Shown here: one piece after another, positions 56,526-64,000 of the stretch
Numbering within the stretch: position 1 is the first letter of the stretch
Layout: each line of letters begins with the position of its first letter
Assembly (NCBI RefSeq): GCF_001707755.1
Contig: NZ_MBDL01000001.1
Location: forward strand, 372,001-436,000
Direction: 5' to 3'
DNA from: Acinetobacter celticus
GTDB taxonomy: Bacteria; Pseudomonadota; Gammaproteobacteria; Pseudomonadales; Moraxellaceae
Length of the DNA stretch: 64,000 nucleotides
Position numbers and translations under genes: made by a program
Notes under the pieces: generated by a model
What the model saw: the letters and a program-made list of their open reading frames with translations, nothing else
Database searches by the model: none
What the model was told of the DNA's origin: nothing

Positions 56526-57404
56526 TTATAATGCAAGTTCTTTAATCAGCGCTTTAAAATCTTCACCCAAGTGTGGATGAGCTACCCCATAATGTAGCAC
56601 GGCTTTTAAATAACCTAGCTTACTACCACAGTCAAAAGTTTGACCTTTCATACGATAAGCTTCAACTGTATCTGTCGTTTGCAACGCAGCAATCGCATCA
56701 GTCAGTTGAATTTCATTGCCCGCACCTTTGGGCGTTTGCTCAAGTAATTGCATAATTTTGGCAGGCAGTACATAACGCCCAACCACAGACAGGTTTGAAG
56801 GTGCAGTTCCTACAGCAGGCTTTTCCACAATCCCTTGCATGACGACACTTTGGCCTTCTGCTGGACTAGAAGCAACATCCACAATACCGTATTGGTCAAC
56901 CAAGTGATCTGGCACAGCTTCAACCATAATTTGTGATGCTTGTGATGCGCTAAACCGTTTAATCATAAGACTAATATCATTTTCAGGGTCTGAATCTTTA
57001 ACCAATACATCTGGAAGTAACACTGCAAATGGTGCATCACCCACAATATCTTTTGCACACAATACAGCATGGCCTAAACCAAGGGGTTGTGGTTGTCGCA
57101 CACTGACAATACTGACGTGAGCGGGAACTATTTCTGTAATCAATTTTAATAAATCATATTTTTTTTTATTTTCTAAGGTCGTTTCTAGCTCAAAATTACG
57201 ATCAAAATAATTTTCAATGGATGCTTTAGATGAATGTGTGACTAAAATGATCTGCTCAATACCCGCCGCTACAGCCTCTTTCACAACATACTCAATAGCA
57301 GGTCGGTCGACGACAGTGACCATTTCTTTGGGAATTGACTTACTTGCAGGCAAAAAGCGAGTACCTAGGCCCGCAACTGGAAGAATGGCTTTTTTGATCA
57401 TCAA
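56526..57404 (-). CDS. galU: UTP-glucose-1-phosphate uridylyltransferase
   Basis: This 292-residue enzyme has the nucleotidyltransferase start AGLGTRFLPASKSIPKEM and the catalytic VDRPAIEYVVKEA segment. It makes UDP-glucose, the substrate of Ugd and Gne downstream. It lies 12 bases before ugd in the leftward operon, and an ATG codon pair (MMIKK) opens the frame. Confidence 0.96.
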   Translation of the reverse strand: MMIKKAILPVAGLGTRFLPASKSIPKEMVTVVDRPAIEYVVKEAVAAGIEQIILVTHSSKASIENYFDRNFELETTLENKKKYDLLKLITEIVPAHVSIVSVRQPQPLGLGHAVLCAKDIVGDAPFAVLLPDVLVKDSDPENDISLMIKRFSASQASQIMVEAVPDHLVDQYGIVDVASSPAEGQSVVMQGIVEKPAVGTAPSNLSVVGRYVLPAKIMQLLEQTPKGAGNEIQLTDAIAALQTTDTVEAYRMKGQTFDCGSKLGYLKAVLHYGVAHPHLGEDFKALIKELAL

Positions 57405-57432
57405 ATTTCTACTATTAAGTTTAAATATTACA

Positions 57433-58056
57433 TTAAGAAGTTTTTACTTCATCCGCTTTTTCTTTCGGATCATTGCCTTTAAATAAAGAAGGACCCACAT
57501 GACCTGGGGCATTAATGCCTTCTCTTTTAGTCATGACACCTACCGTTTTCCACATGATTTTAAAGTCAACCCCAATATTATGATTGTCTACATACCATAC
57601 ATCGCATTTAAAACGTTCTTCATAGTCCAACTCATTACGACCACTCACTTGTGCTAAACCTGTCATGCCTGGGTGCACCTCTAAACGACGGGCTTGTTCA
57701 GGTGAATACAATTCGACGAACTCTTTGAGCATTGGCCGAGGACCTACAATACTCATATCCCCCTTAAGAACATTAATTAACTGTGGCATTTCATCTAAGC
57801 TAGTAGATCGTAACTTCTGACCAAATGGTGTAATGCGTTGTTCATCTGACAATGGTTCACCATTTTTATCCACCGCATTTTTCATAGATCTAAACTTAAT
57901 CATTTTGAAAAGTTTGCCATCTTTACCTGGCCGCTCTTGTAGAAAAAAGATCGGAGAACCTAAATTTTTGCGGACTTTAAAGGTAACGAAACAAAAAATA
58001 GGTGAAAGTAAGATAAGAGCAATCAGCGAGATAACTATGTCAACAAGTCTTTTCAT
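57433..58056 (-). CDS. itrA: initiating sugar-phosphate transferase (ItrA type)
   Basis: This polyprenol-phosphate sugar-1-phosphate transferase has one N-terminal membrane helix (VDIVISLIALILLSPIFCFV). The conserved catalytic core includes KFRSMKNAVD, DEMPQLINVLKGDMSIVGPRP and LEVHPGMTGLAQVSGR. It starts capsule repeat-unit synthesis by loading the first sugar phosphate. From ATG 58056 it has 207 residues; a GTG at 58071 would add five. ItrA2/ItrA3-like proteins usually transfer GalNAc or GlcNAc phosphate, and the exact sugar cannot be told. Confidence 0.92.
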   Translation of the reverse strand: MKRLVDIVISLIALILLSPIFCFVTFKVRKNLGSPIFFLQERPGKDGKLFKMIKFRSMKNAVDKNGEPLSDEQRITPFGQKLRSTSLDEMPQLINVLKGDMSIVGPRPMLKEFVELYSPEQARRLEVHPGMTGLAQVSGRNELDYEERFKCDVWYVDNHNIGVDFKIMWKTVGVMTKREGINAPGHVGPSLFKGNDPKEKADEVKTS

Positions 58057-58072
58057 TACTAAAATTACCACT

Positions 58073-58903
58073 CTATTTATTCAGTTTTTTTCGAAGAAAA
58101 GTATTATAAATTTTACCTAATAGCGGACTCGGCATCAGCCTAAAAGCAGACCTTATTAAGAACAGAATATTAGCATGCATTGAGTTTTGAATTTTAAGTT
58201 CTTTTTTTAAATTTAGTAATTGTTTTTCACTTTTAATATATTCTAAACCTTTTCTACGAGCATGCATCCCATTGCCAACACGTGCATACAATACCACATC
58301 CTCTAAATTAGCAACTTTATAATCTGCACCTATTACACGCAACCACAAATTGTAATCTTCCATAAATAAATGATGTTTATACCCACCTAAATGCTCGATA
58401 ATATCTTTTCTATAGGCCACCGTCATATGGTTAAAAGGACATCTTTTTTGTGCAAACTTCTTAATATCCCCGTAGTTCACTGGTACTGCCTTGAATACAT
58501 TTGCATCTGAAATTTCTTGATCAAATTCTAAAATTTGACCACCAAACAAGACTATATCTGGATTTTGTTGTATAAATTTAATCTGCTTTTCAAAGCGATC
58601 AGGTGTACAAATATCATCCGTATCCATACGAAAAATCCAGTCATTTGAACAGTGCTTTAAACCTTCATTTAAAGCTTTGCCTAAGCCAACATTTACAGCT
58701 AAAGGTACAATCTTAAGTGAAGAACCAATTCTTTTTTGCCAAAAAATCAAGCTATCTTGTAAATCCTTTCCAATTGGCCCATCTACAACCAACACAATCT
58801 CATCTGGAGGAACTGTTTGTTCTTCCCAGACACTCTTCAAACAATCATTTAAGAAATTTTCATTTTCTTTAATGTACAATGACATAAGAATACTAATTTT
58901 CAT
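58073..58903 (-). CDS. glycosyltransferase family 2
   Basis: This 276-residue GT-A fold enzyme opens with ILMSLYIKENENFLNDCLKS, has the metal-binding DTDD in FRMDTDDICTPDRFEKQI, and a catalytic-loop MEDYNLWLR. It adds one sugar of the capsule repeat unit in the cytoplasm. Donor and linkage are unknown. Its start overlaps the end of the next glycosyltransferase gene by 11 bases. Confidence 0.88.
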   Translation of the reverse strand: MKISILMSLYIKENENFLNDCLKSVWEEQTVPPDEIVLVVDGPIGKDLQDSLIFWQKRIGSSLKIVPLAVNVGLGKALNEGLKHCSNDWIFRMDTDDICTPDRFEKQIKFIQQNPDIVLFGGQILEFDQEISDANVFKAVPVNYGDIKKFAQKRCPFNHMTVAYRKDIIEHLGGYKHHLFMEDYNLWLRVIGADYKVANLEDVVLYARVGNGMHARRKGLEYIKSEKQLLNLKKELKIQNSMHANILFLIRSAFRLMPSPLLGKIYNTFLRKKLNK

Positions 58904-59942
58904 AAAATACGCTCTTATATAAATTATAATAATTATCAGCCATTATTTCCTGAGTATAATTGAATAAGTATTTTTCATACGCATTTTTAGAAAATTCATC
59001 TGATTTTTCAGATAAATTAGTTATTGCACTGATAAGATTTTTAATGTTATTTGGTTGAAAATAAGCAACCTCTTTATCATTAAAAACATCTCTATTTACA
59101 GGAATGTCAGTACAGACTATTGCTTTATTTGCTGATGCAGCCTCAAGCAAAGCAATAGAAATACTTTCAGCATACGAAGTTTGTGAAAAAATATCAAAAT
59201 ACTCCAAATAAGCCATTGCATTACTTCTATAACCTAGGAAAAGGCACCTTTTAGAAACACCTAAATCTTCTGCTAATTTTTTTAAATACATTAGATAATC
59301 ACCATCACCCACTAATATGAAGCAATAATTTGTAAGGCTAGGTAAAGCTTTTATTATCTGTTCATGACCTTTCCTCTTTATCACCCTAGTACATGTGCCA
59401 ATACATATGTATTTTTCTTTCATTTCCTTAATCAGCAGTACATCATCATCATTAACACACTCTTTTATATTTAAATCCCTACCATTAGGTATATTAATAA
59501 TATTTTTAACACTTAAACTATCTTTATAATACTTTTCAGCAGTATTCCCAATAGCTACAATAATATCTTTATTCCTCAAACCAAAAAACCAAATTTTTTC
59601 AATTAATTTAGATTTCATATAGGAGTTTGAAATCCTAAATTCTTCAAAAATAATATTATGCTGTGTCGAGATCAAAAAACATTTTATATTATGTAGCCTT
59701 GTATATAAATCTGGTCTAATCCCATGAGAATGCAATACATCATACTCTTCAAAATCATATTTTTTAAAAAAATCCATTTTTATACAATTAGCATTAAACT
59801 TTAAAATATCATCATTAGAATCATCAAAATAAAAAATATCGATCGAAACACCAGTCTTGCAAGACAATCTATCTACAATATCTTTAACAACTATAATCGG
59901 ACCTAAATTCCTTAAAGATGGTAATAAAAATGCAATTTTCAT
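58893..59942 (-). CDS. glycosyltransferase, GT4/GT1 type
   Basis: This 349-residue GT-B fold enzyme has the C-terminal donor-binding signature (CLFLGYRSNAMAYLEYFDIF, SYAESISIALLEAAS, with the E-x7-E type glutamates). The sequence is very AT-rich, typical of K-locus centres. It adds one sugar of the repeat unit. The linkage cannot be predicted. Confidence 0.88.
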   Translation of the reverse strand: MKIAFLLPSLRNLGPIIVVKDIVDRLSCKTGVSIDIFYFDDSNDDILKFNANCIKMDFFKKYDFEEYDVLHSHGIRPDLYTRLHNIKCFLISTQHNIIFEEFRISNSYMKSKLIEKIWFFGLRNKDIIVAIGNTAEKYYKDSLSVKNIINIPNGRDLNIKECVNDDDVLLIKEMKEKYICIGTCTRVIKRKGHEQIIKALPSLTNYCFILVGDGDYLMYLKKLAEDLGVSKRCLFLGYRSNAMAYLEYFDIFSQTSYAESISIALLEAASANKAIVCTDIPVNRDVFNDKEVAYFQPNNIKNLISAITNLSEKSDEFSKNAYEKYLFNYTQEIMADNYYNLYKSVFYEN

Positions 59943-59945
59943 AAA

Positions 59946-60947
59946 CTAAGTACCTACTAACATATCTCTTGATGATGGAACCAAAACGGCAATCAAAGAC
60001 AATACACAAAACAATATCAACCGTATTATCACCTTGTTATAATTTTTTATTCTTAAATCCTTTTCTAAAAAAAACAACAATGCAAATAAATTTATTAATA
60101 AAATAATCATACCCACCCTCTTACTTTGCCCACCAGCCATAATAATTATTGAAAATACATACAAGCCAATACTCAAAACAAAACTGTTAAGGAAAAAATT
60201 ATCTTTATATTTTATTTTAAAATTATTTAAAAATAAATAAAATAGAAATAAAATAGAAATAGCCAACATATAGACTAGTGGATTAACATCACCCGTATCA
60301 GAACTAGACCGCCCCCCATCTCCAAAAAAATAAAATGCAACAACCAAAAAGACAAAACTCATAATCGTTAAAAGATACTTCTTTTTTTTCAGAAAAATAT
60401 ATGGAAGAAATAAAATAGCTGTATTATGCAGAAGAAATGCGATAAGCAGATAAAAATAACTTATTAGATCTTTTTTATCATACTCACTATTATTAAATAT
60501 TGAAAATAGAATAAAATAAGTTGCTAAAAATTGTCTATACACATTCTGAAAACCCATAATTGATGGGAAAAAAAGAATAAAAACAATGAAAACATATTCT
60601 GGTAATTTATTTTTCTTACAAAACATACAGAAAAATAAGAAAAAAATCGTATCCAATATAAAATAAACATAAACTGGATTGTTTGAAATATTTTCATATA
60701 TAAATTTACTAGAGAGCCAGTATAATGGCTCTCTTAAATAATAAGTATCATAATAATAATACCAATCCAAGTCTAATGTTGAAATATACGTAACAAAATC
60801 ATTACTTAAACCATAACTTCTTAGTGCGAATGACCATATCAACAACAAGCAAAAAATTAAAAAATAATTAATATTTGGCTTAATCTTAAAACAGTACAAC
60901 ATACCAATTAAATAATATATAAAATAAATATATACAGGTTCAATCAT
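59946..60947 (-). CDS. wzy: capsule repeat-unit polymerase Wzy (EpsG-like)
   Basis: This 333-residue protein has about ten transmembrane helices and an EpsG-like start (YIYFIYYLIGMLYCF). A large loop contains RSYGLSNDFVTYIST and YREPLYWLSSKFI, the pattern shared by EpsG/Wzy polymerases. It joins lipid-linked repeat units on the periplasmic side. It is the only polymerase candidate in the visible part of the locus. Sequence diversity of Wzy limits certainty, but topology and place agree. Confidence 0.85.
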   Translation of the reverse strand: MIEPVYIYFIYYLIGMLYCFKIKPNINYFLIFCLLLIWSFALRSYGLSNDFVTYISTLDLDWYYYYDTYYLREPLYWLSSKFIYENISNNPVYVYFILDTIFFLFFCMFCKKNKLPEYVFIVFILFFPSIMGFQNVYRQFLATYFILFSIFNNSEYDKKDLISYFYLLIAFLLHNTAILFLPYIFLKKKKYLLTIMSFVFLVVAFYFFGDGGRSSSDTGDVNPLVYMLAISILFLFYLFLNNFKIKYKDNFFLNSFVLSIGLYVFSIIIMAGGQSKRVGMIILLINLFALLFFLEKDLRIKNYNKVIIRLILFCVLSLIAVLVPSSRDMLVGT

Positions 60948-60972
60948 TAAAAATTTCTCTTATCCTTAATGA

Positions 60973-61869
60973 TTAAAACCATTTTTTCATTTTAAAAATA
61001 TAATACTTACAAAACATCAAAAAATAAATAGAAAAAATAGCACCAGGCTTTTCTCTAAGAAAATCTAGCATCAATTTTACCGATTTTTTCTTATCAACCT
61101 GCCCCGTCCATGTAATATATATCCAACGTATTTTATTATAAGCCTTATCATATAATTTATAATTTCTATAATTATTCAATGTTTTTAAATTATTATCATA
61201 AATAAATTTTGCATTCTTAGTTGAATTATTTGAGTGTATTCTATACTTAGCTAATTTATCTGATAAACAATAAACTCTGCCTTCCTCGGCCATTTTAAGC
61301 CACATATACCAATCCTCTACCAATATCTTTTCATCAAACCCACCTATTTTTAGTAGTGTATTCATACGCAACATCTGTGTCGGAGCAAAAAAAGCACATT
61401 CATTAAGAAATATTTTATCAAATACATATTCCTTTTCTTTTAAGGAGTTTTGAGATTTTATATTATTGTTTTCATCAATATAATCTGCACTTCCAAATAA
61501 AGCCACTGTATCTAAGTTTTTTTCCAAAAAATCAACTTGTATAGCTGTCTTTTTTTCAAGCATAAGATCATCAGATGCAATAATTGAAAAATAATCTCCC
61601 TTACACCACTGTATAGCTTCATTCAATGTTGCACTTAGACCTTTATTAGGACGGCATCTAAATTCAAAACGAGTAAAGCGCTTTTCACACTTCGGAATCA
61701 TTTGACTAATTTTTTCTACCGAATTATCTTTAGAACCATCATCTATAATAATGAGTTCAATATTTTCATACGTCTGATCAATAACACTCTGAATGCAATC
61801 TTGAACAAAATGCTCATGGTTATAACATGGTATAACCACAGATACCAAAGGCTGATTATTCTTTTCCAA
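60973..61869 (-). CDS. glycosyltransferase family 2
   Basis: This 298-residue GT-A enzyme opens with VSVVIPCYNHEHFVQDCIQSV, has the metal motif ASDDLML, and the catalytic-loop region VEDWYMWLKMAEEG. The C-terminal ~60 residues are basic and hydrophobic and may contact the membrane. The end of the wzx frame and the start of this gene overlap by 14 bases. It adds one sugar of the capsule unit. Confidence 0.9.
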   Translation of the reverse strand: MEKNNQPLVSVVIPCYNHEHFVQDCIQSVIDQTYENIELIIIDDGSKDNSVEKISQMIPKCEKRFTRFEFRCRPNKGLSATLNEAIQWCKGDYFSIIASDDLMLEKKTAIQVDFLEKNLDTVALFGSADYIDENNNIKSQNSLKEKEYVFDKIFLNECAFFAPTQMLRMNTLLKIGGFDEKILVEDWYMWLKMAEEGRVYCLSDKLAKYRIHSNNSTKNAKFIYDNNLKTLNNYRNYKLYDKAYNKIRWIYITWTGQVDKKKSVKLMLDFLREKPGAIFSIYFLMFCKYYIFKMKKWF

Positions 61870-63127
61870 AACGACTCTCTCGATCTTTTAATACTGCAAA
61901 TACAAAATAACCCATAACGCTCCAGTACAATGCATAATTGACTACATGCGCAATAGAAACACCTTTAAAACCAAAAACTTGTGTAAATATATAGGTTAAA
62001 ACTATAGAGCTACAGGCAAAAATTATTTCTGTACTAATAAACAGTTTCGTCATTGCTTTACCCAACATCAGGTAAGCTAAAATCCAGCTGCCTATTTTGA
62101 GTGAATCACCAATCATTTGCCACAGAAACAATTCTCTCATTGGTAAAAAGGCAGAACTGAAAAGTAATGGAATAATCCAATCTTTCAGCAAGTATACAGC
62201 CACTCCTCCAGCCACAGCCAAAGGAAAAATAAATTTATAGCCCAAATAAACTTCAGCTTTTATTGCCTGAATATTTGAAAGCTCGGATAACCTTGGTAAG
62301 TAATATACACTTAAGGTGGTCGTCACCAACATCAAATATGCAGCACTTAAGCGAATCATCGCTTCCCAATAACCAGCATATGCAACATTATATTCATGAA
62401 CCAAATAGCTACGAATAACCATTTGAGATAAGGGTACACAAATGGCACTCACTAAGGCCATGGCAGCAAATGCCAGAAATTTTTTTGCAATATCTGAATC
62501 AATTTTTCCAATAAAATAGGAAAAATTGAACCACTCTGACCTATAACATAAATATAAGGTGACAATAAAGTTTAAGGACTGATAAATACATAACGCAACT
62601 AGTGCACCATACAGTCCTAACTTAACTGCAAGGAATCCAGTGATAAATAGAGAAAATAAACTGCCTGCAATATTTGCAAAAACTAGTTTTAGTATTTCTT
62701 TTTTACCATTTAAAATGGCTAGCAAAAGGGCATTCAAATTAAAGAAAATAAGAAATACTGCAAACCAAATTAAAACTGAACCATAATCTTCAGTTTTAAA
62801 TATCCAAAATGATAATTGCTGATGAAAGATTAAAACCAGAAAAGTAAAAATAAAGCTAAAAATTGAAACAATACTTCCAGCTGTTTGCCAAACCGTTTTT
62901 TGCTTTTTTTCATCGTCATAATATTCAGCTGTGTACTTGACCACTGCTGTATTTACCGCACTTCCAGCAAAGGTTGTTACCATTTGAATAAAATTTTGGA
63001 ATTGACCAATAGCGGCGTAGCCAGCAGGCCCGACGTATACTGCTAGTATTTTATTCAATAAAAACATAGTGGCTGTTTTGATTAAAACAGCCACTCCATT
63101 TAGTACACTGGTTTTAAGTAAATTCAT
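61856..63127 (-). CDS. wzx: oligosaccharide flippase Wzx (WzxE-like)
   Basis: This 423-residue protein has about twelve membrane helices of the MOP flippase superfamily. Its start (LLKTSVLNGVAVLIKTATMF, then LNKILAVYVGPAGYAAIGQFQN) closely resembles WzxE, the flippase for units containing a 4-acetamido-4,6-dideoxyhexose in enteric common antigen. It would turn the lipid-linked repeat unit to the periplasm. Its neighbour, a FdtB-like aminotransferase gene, also points to an aminodideoxy sugar. Confidence 0.9.
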   Translation of the reverse strand: MNLLKTSVLNGVAVLIKTATMFLLNKILAVYVGPAGYAAIGQFQNFIQMVTTFAGSAVNTAVVKYTAEYYDDEKKQKTVWQTAGSIVSIFSFIFTFLVLIFHQQLSFWIFKTEDYGSVLIWFAVFLIFFNLNALLLAILNGKKEILKLVFANIAGSLFSLFITGFLAVKLGLYGALVALCIYQSLNFIVTLYLCYRSEWFNFSYFIGKIDSDIAKKFLAFAAMALVSAICVPLSQMVIRSYLVHEYNVAYAGYWEAMIRLSAAYLMLVTTTLSVYYLPRLSELSNIQAIKAEVYLGYKFIFPLAVAGGVAVYLLKDWIIPLLFSSAFLPMRELFLWQMIGDSLKIGSWILAYLMLGKAMTKLFISTEIIFACSSIVLTYIFTQVFGFKGVSIAHVVNYALYWSVMGYFVFAVLKDRESRFGKE

Positions 63128-63128
63128 T

Positions 63129-64000
63129 TTAGACTTTAAAACAATTACAAAGCTGAATTACTTTTTTAACATCTTCCAAACTCATAGTAGGGCCGATAGG
63201 CAAGCTCATTACTTCATCATGAATTTTCTCTGAGATCGGATAATTCAAATCATTCCATTCTTTATATGCTTGCTGTTTATGTGGAGGAATTGGGTAATGG
63301 ATTAACGTTTGTACGCCGTTTTCTGATAAATATTGCTGTAATTCTTCCCGATTTTTTGAACGAATGACAAATAAATGCCAAACGTGTTGGTCATATTGAG
63401 AAGCATCTATATCTGACAAAGGCAAGATCAATTCAGAATTTTTAATCCCTTCGAGATACATTTTTGCAATTGTACGACGATGGTTAACTTCAACATCTAA
63501 ATGTTTTAATTTGACATCAAGCATTGCCGCTTGGATTTCATCTAATCGACTATTTACACCCACGAATAAGTTCTTATATTTCTCGTGTGAACCGTAGTTG
63601 CGTAAGGCCTTTAACATCTGTGCTAGCTCAGCATCATTCGTCGTAATCGCCCCCGCATCTCCTAGTGCACCTAGATTTTTGCCTGGATAAAAGCTAAAAC
63701 CTGAAGCATCTCCCCAGTTACCCGCTTTTTTATAGTCTATTTGTGCACCATGACTTTGCGCCGAATCTTCTAAAACCAATAAATTATGTTTTTTTGCAAG
63801 GCGCATAATCTCTGACATTGCAGCCAATTGACCATATAAATGAACAGGTAAAATGACTTTTGTTTTAGGAGTAATTGCTGCTTCAATCTTTTTTGGATCA
63901 AGATTATAAGTATTAATATCCGGCTCAACTAAAACTGGCGTTAAGTTATTTGCTGTAATCGCTAAGATACTGGCAATATAGGTATTTGAAGGAACAATAA
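63129..64000 (-). CDS. DegT/DnrJ/EryC1-family sugar aminotransferase, FdtB-like (5' end outside window)
   Basis: The frame is open to the window edge, so the N-terminal ~80 residues are missing. The visible part includes the cofactor-binding [15 protein letters not shown] segment ([11 protein letters not shown]) and the PLP lysine in [17 protein letters not shown]-terminal region with [17 protein letters not shown] is also seen. The pattern is closest to FdtB/QdtB transaminases, which make dTDP-Fuc3N or dTDP-Qui3N. If so, fdtA- and fdtC-like genes should lie beyond the window edge. It starts one base before wzx in the reading direction. Confidence 0.85.
   Translation of the reverse strand, partial: IVPSNTYIASILAITANNLTPVLVEPDINTYNLDPKKIEAAITPKTKVILPVHLYGQLAAMSEIMRLAKKHNLLVLEDSAQSHGAQIDYKKAGNWGDASGFSFYPGKNLGALGDAGAITTNDAELAQMLKALRNYGSHEKYKNLFVGVNSRLDEIQAAMLDVKLKHLDVEVNHRRTIAKMYLEGIKNSELILPLSDIDASQYDQHVWHLFVIRSKNREELQQYLSENGVQTLIHYPIPPHKQQAYKEWNDLNYPISEKIHDEVMSLPIGPTMSLEDVKKVIQLCNCFKV

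Overview
The window is a chromosomal segment of an Acinetobacter, most likely not A. baumannii itself. The evidence is the AT-rich composition, an Omp33-36 family porin, a CrbS/CrbR-actP acetate module, and a capsule (K) locus ending in the genus-typical order itrA-galU-ugd-pgi-gne-pgm. No rRNA, prophage or complete insertion sequence is present; one tRNA gene (Thr, UGU) was found.

Layout. 0-4 kb: the end of a thioredoxin-like gene, dsbG, a scarred spacer (84-bp inverted-repeat element and a porin 3' remnant), tRNA-Thr, and a methyltransferase/FAD-oxidoreductase pair. 4-8.4 kb: pirin, a YcaC-like hydrolase, a LysR regulator, ahpC and ssb. 8.4-16 kb: a YajR-like MFS exporter, a DUF475/TerC protein, tenA, a frameshifted glpM-like gene, a DUF1304 protein and uvrA. 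16-20 kb: a KAP P-loop NTPase gene split by one in-frame amber codon, a membrane diguanylate cyclase, and a 1.1-kb spacer with two convergent small-RNA candidates. 20-32 kb: Omp33-36, a BetT-like BCCT transporter, an ion channel, and the acetate module (actP, DUF485 gene, crbS, crbR). 32-40 kb: a spacer holding the scar of a deleted type I-F CRISPR-Cas locus, then an alcohol/aldehyde oxidation cluster (Fe-type ADH, alpha/beta hydrolase, GAF-winged-helix regulator, ALDH) and a LysR gene. 40-48 kb: housekeeping genes (ribB-like, ribH, nusB, thiL, pgpA, glmU, glmS, pgm). 48-64 kb: wzi, a foreign-looking DMFase-like/beta-propeller gene, then the leftward K locus (gne, pgi, ugd, galU, initiating transferase, glycosyltransferases, Wzy, Wzx and a partial FdtB-like aminotransferase that runs off the window).

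How genes work together. GlmS, GlmU, Pgm, Pgi, GalU, Ugd and Gne supply nucleotide sugars for the capsule. The initiating transferase, three glycosyltransferases, Wzy and Wzx build and flip the repeat unit, and Wzi anchors the polymer. CrbS/CrbR probably control acetate uptake (ActP), which links to the neighbouring alcohol-to-acetate oxidation genes.

Most interesting items: (i) the cas1 5' fragment fused to half a CRISPR repeat, one exact 32-nt spacer and a degenerate terminal repeat; (ii) a three-way-junction RNA structure ending in a U-tract after the ADH gene; (iii) two convergent ~100-nt sRNA candidates; (iv) the amber-split KAP NTPase; (v) the DMFase-like/propeller protein between wzi and the K locus; (vi) 11-bp-spaced direct repeats upstream of both ADH and ALDH that fit a PhoB-type winged-helix regulator. 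All assignments come from reading the sequence; no database search was run.
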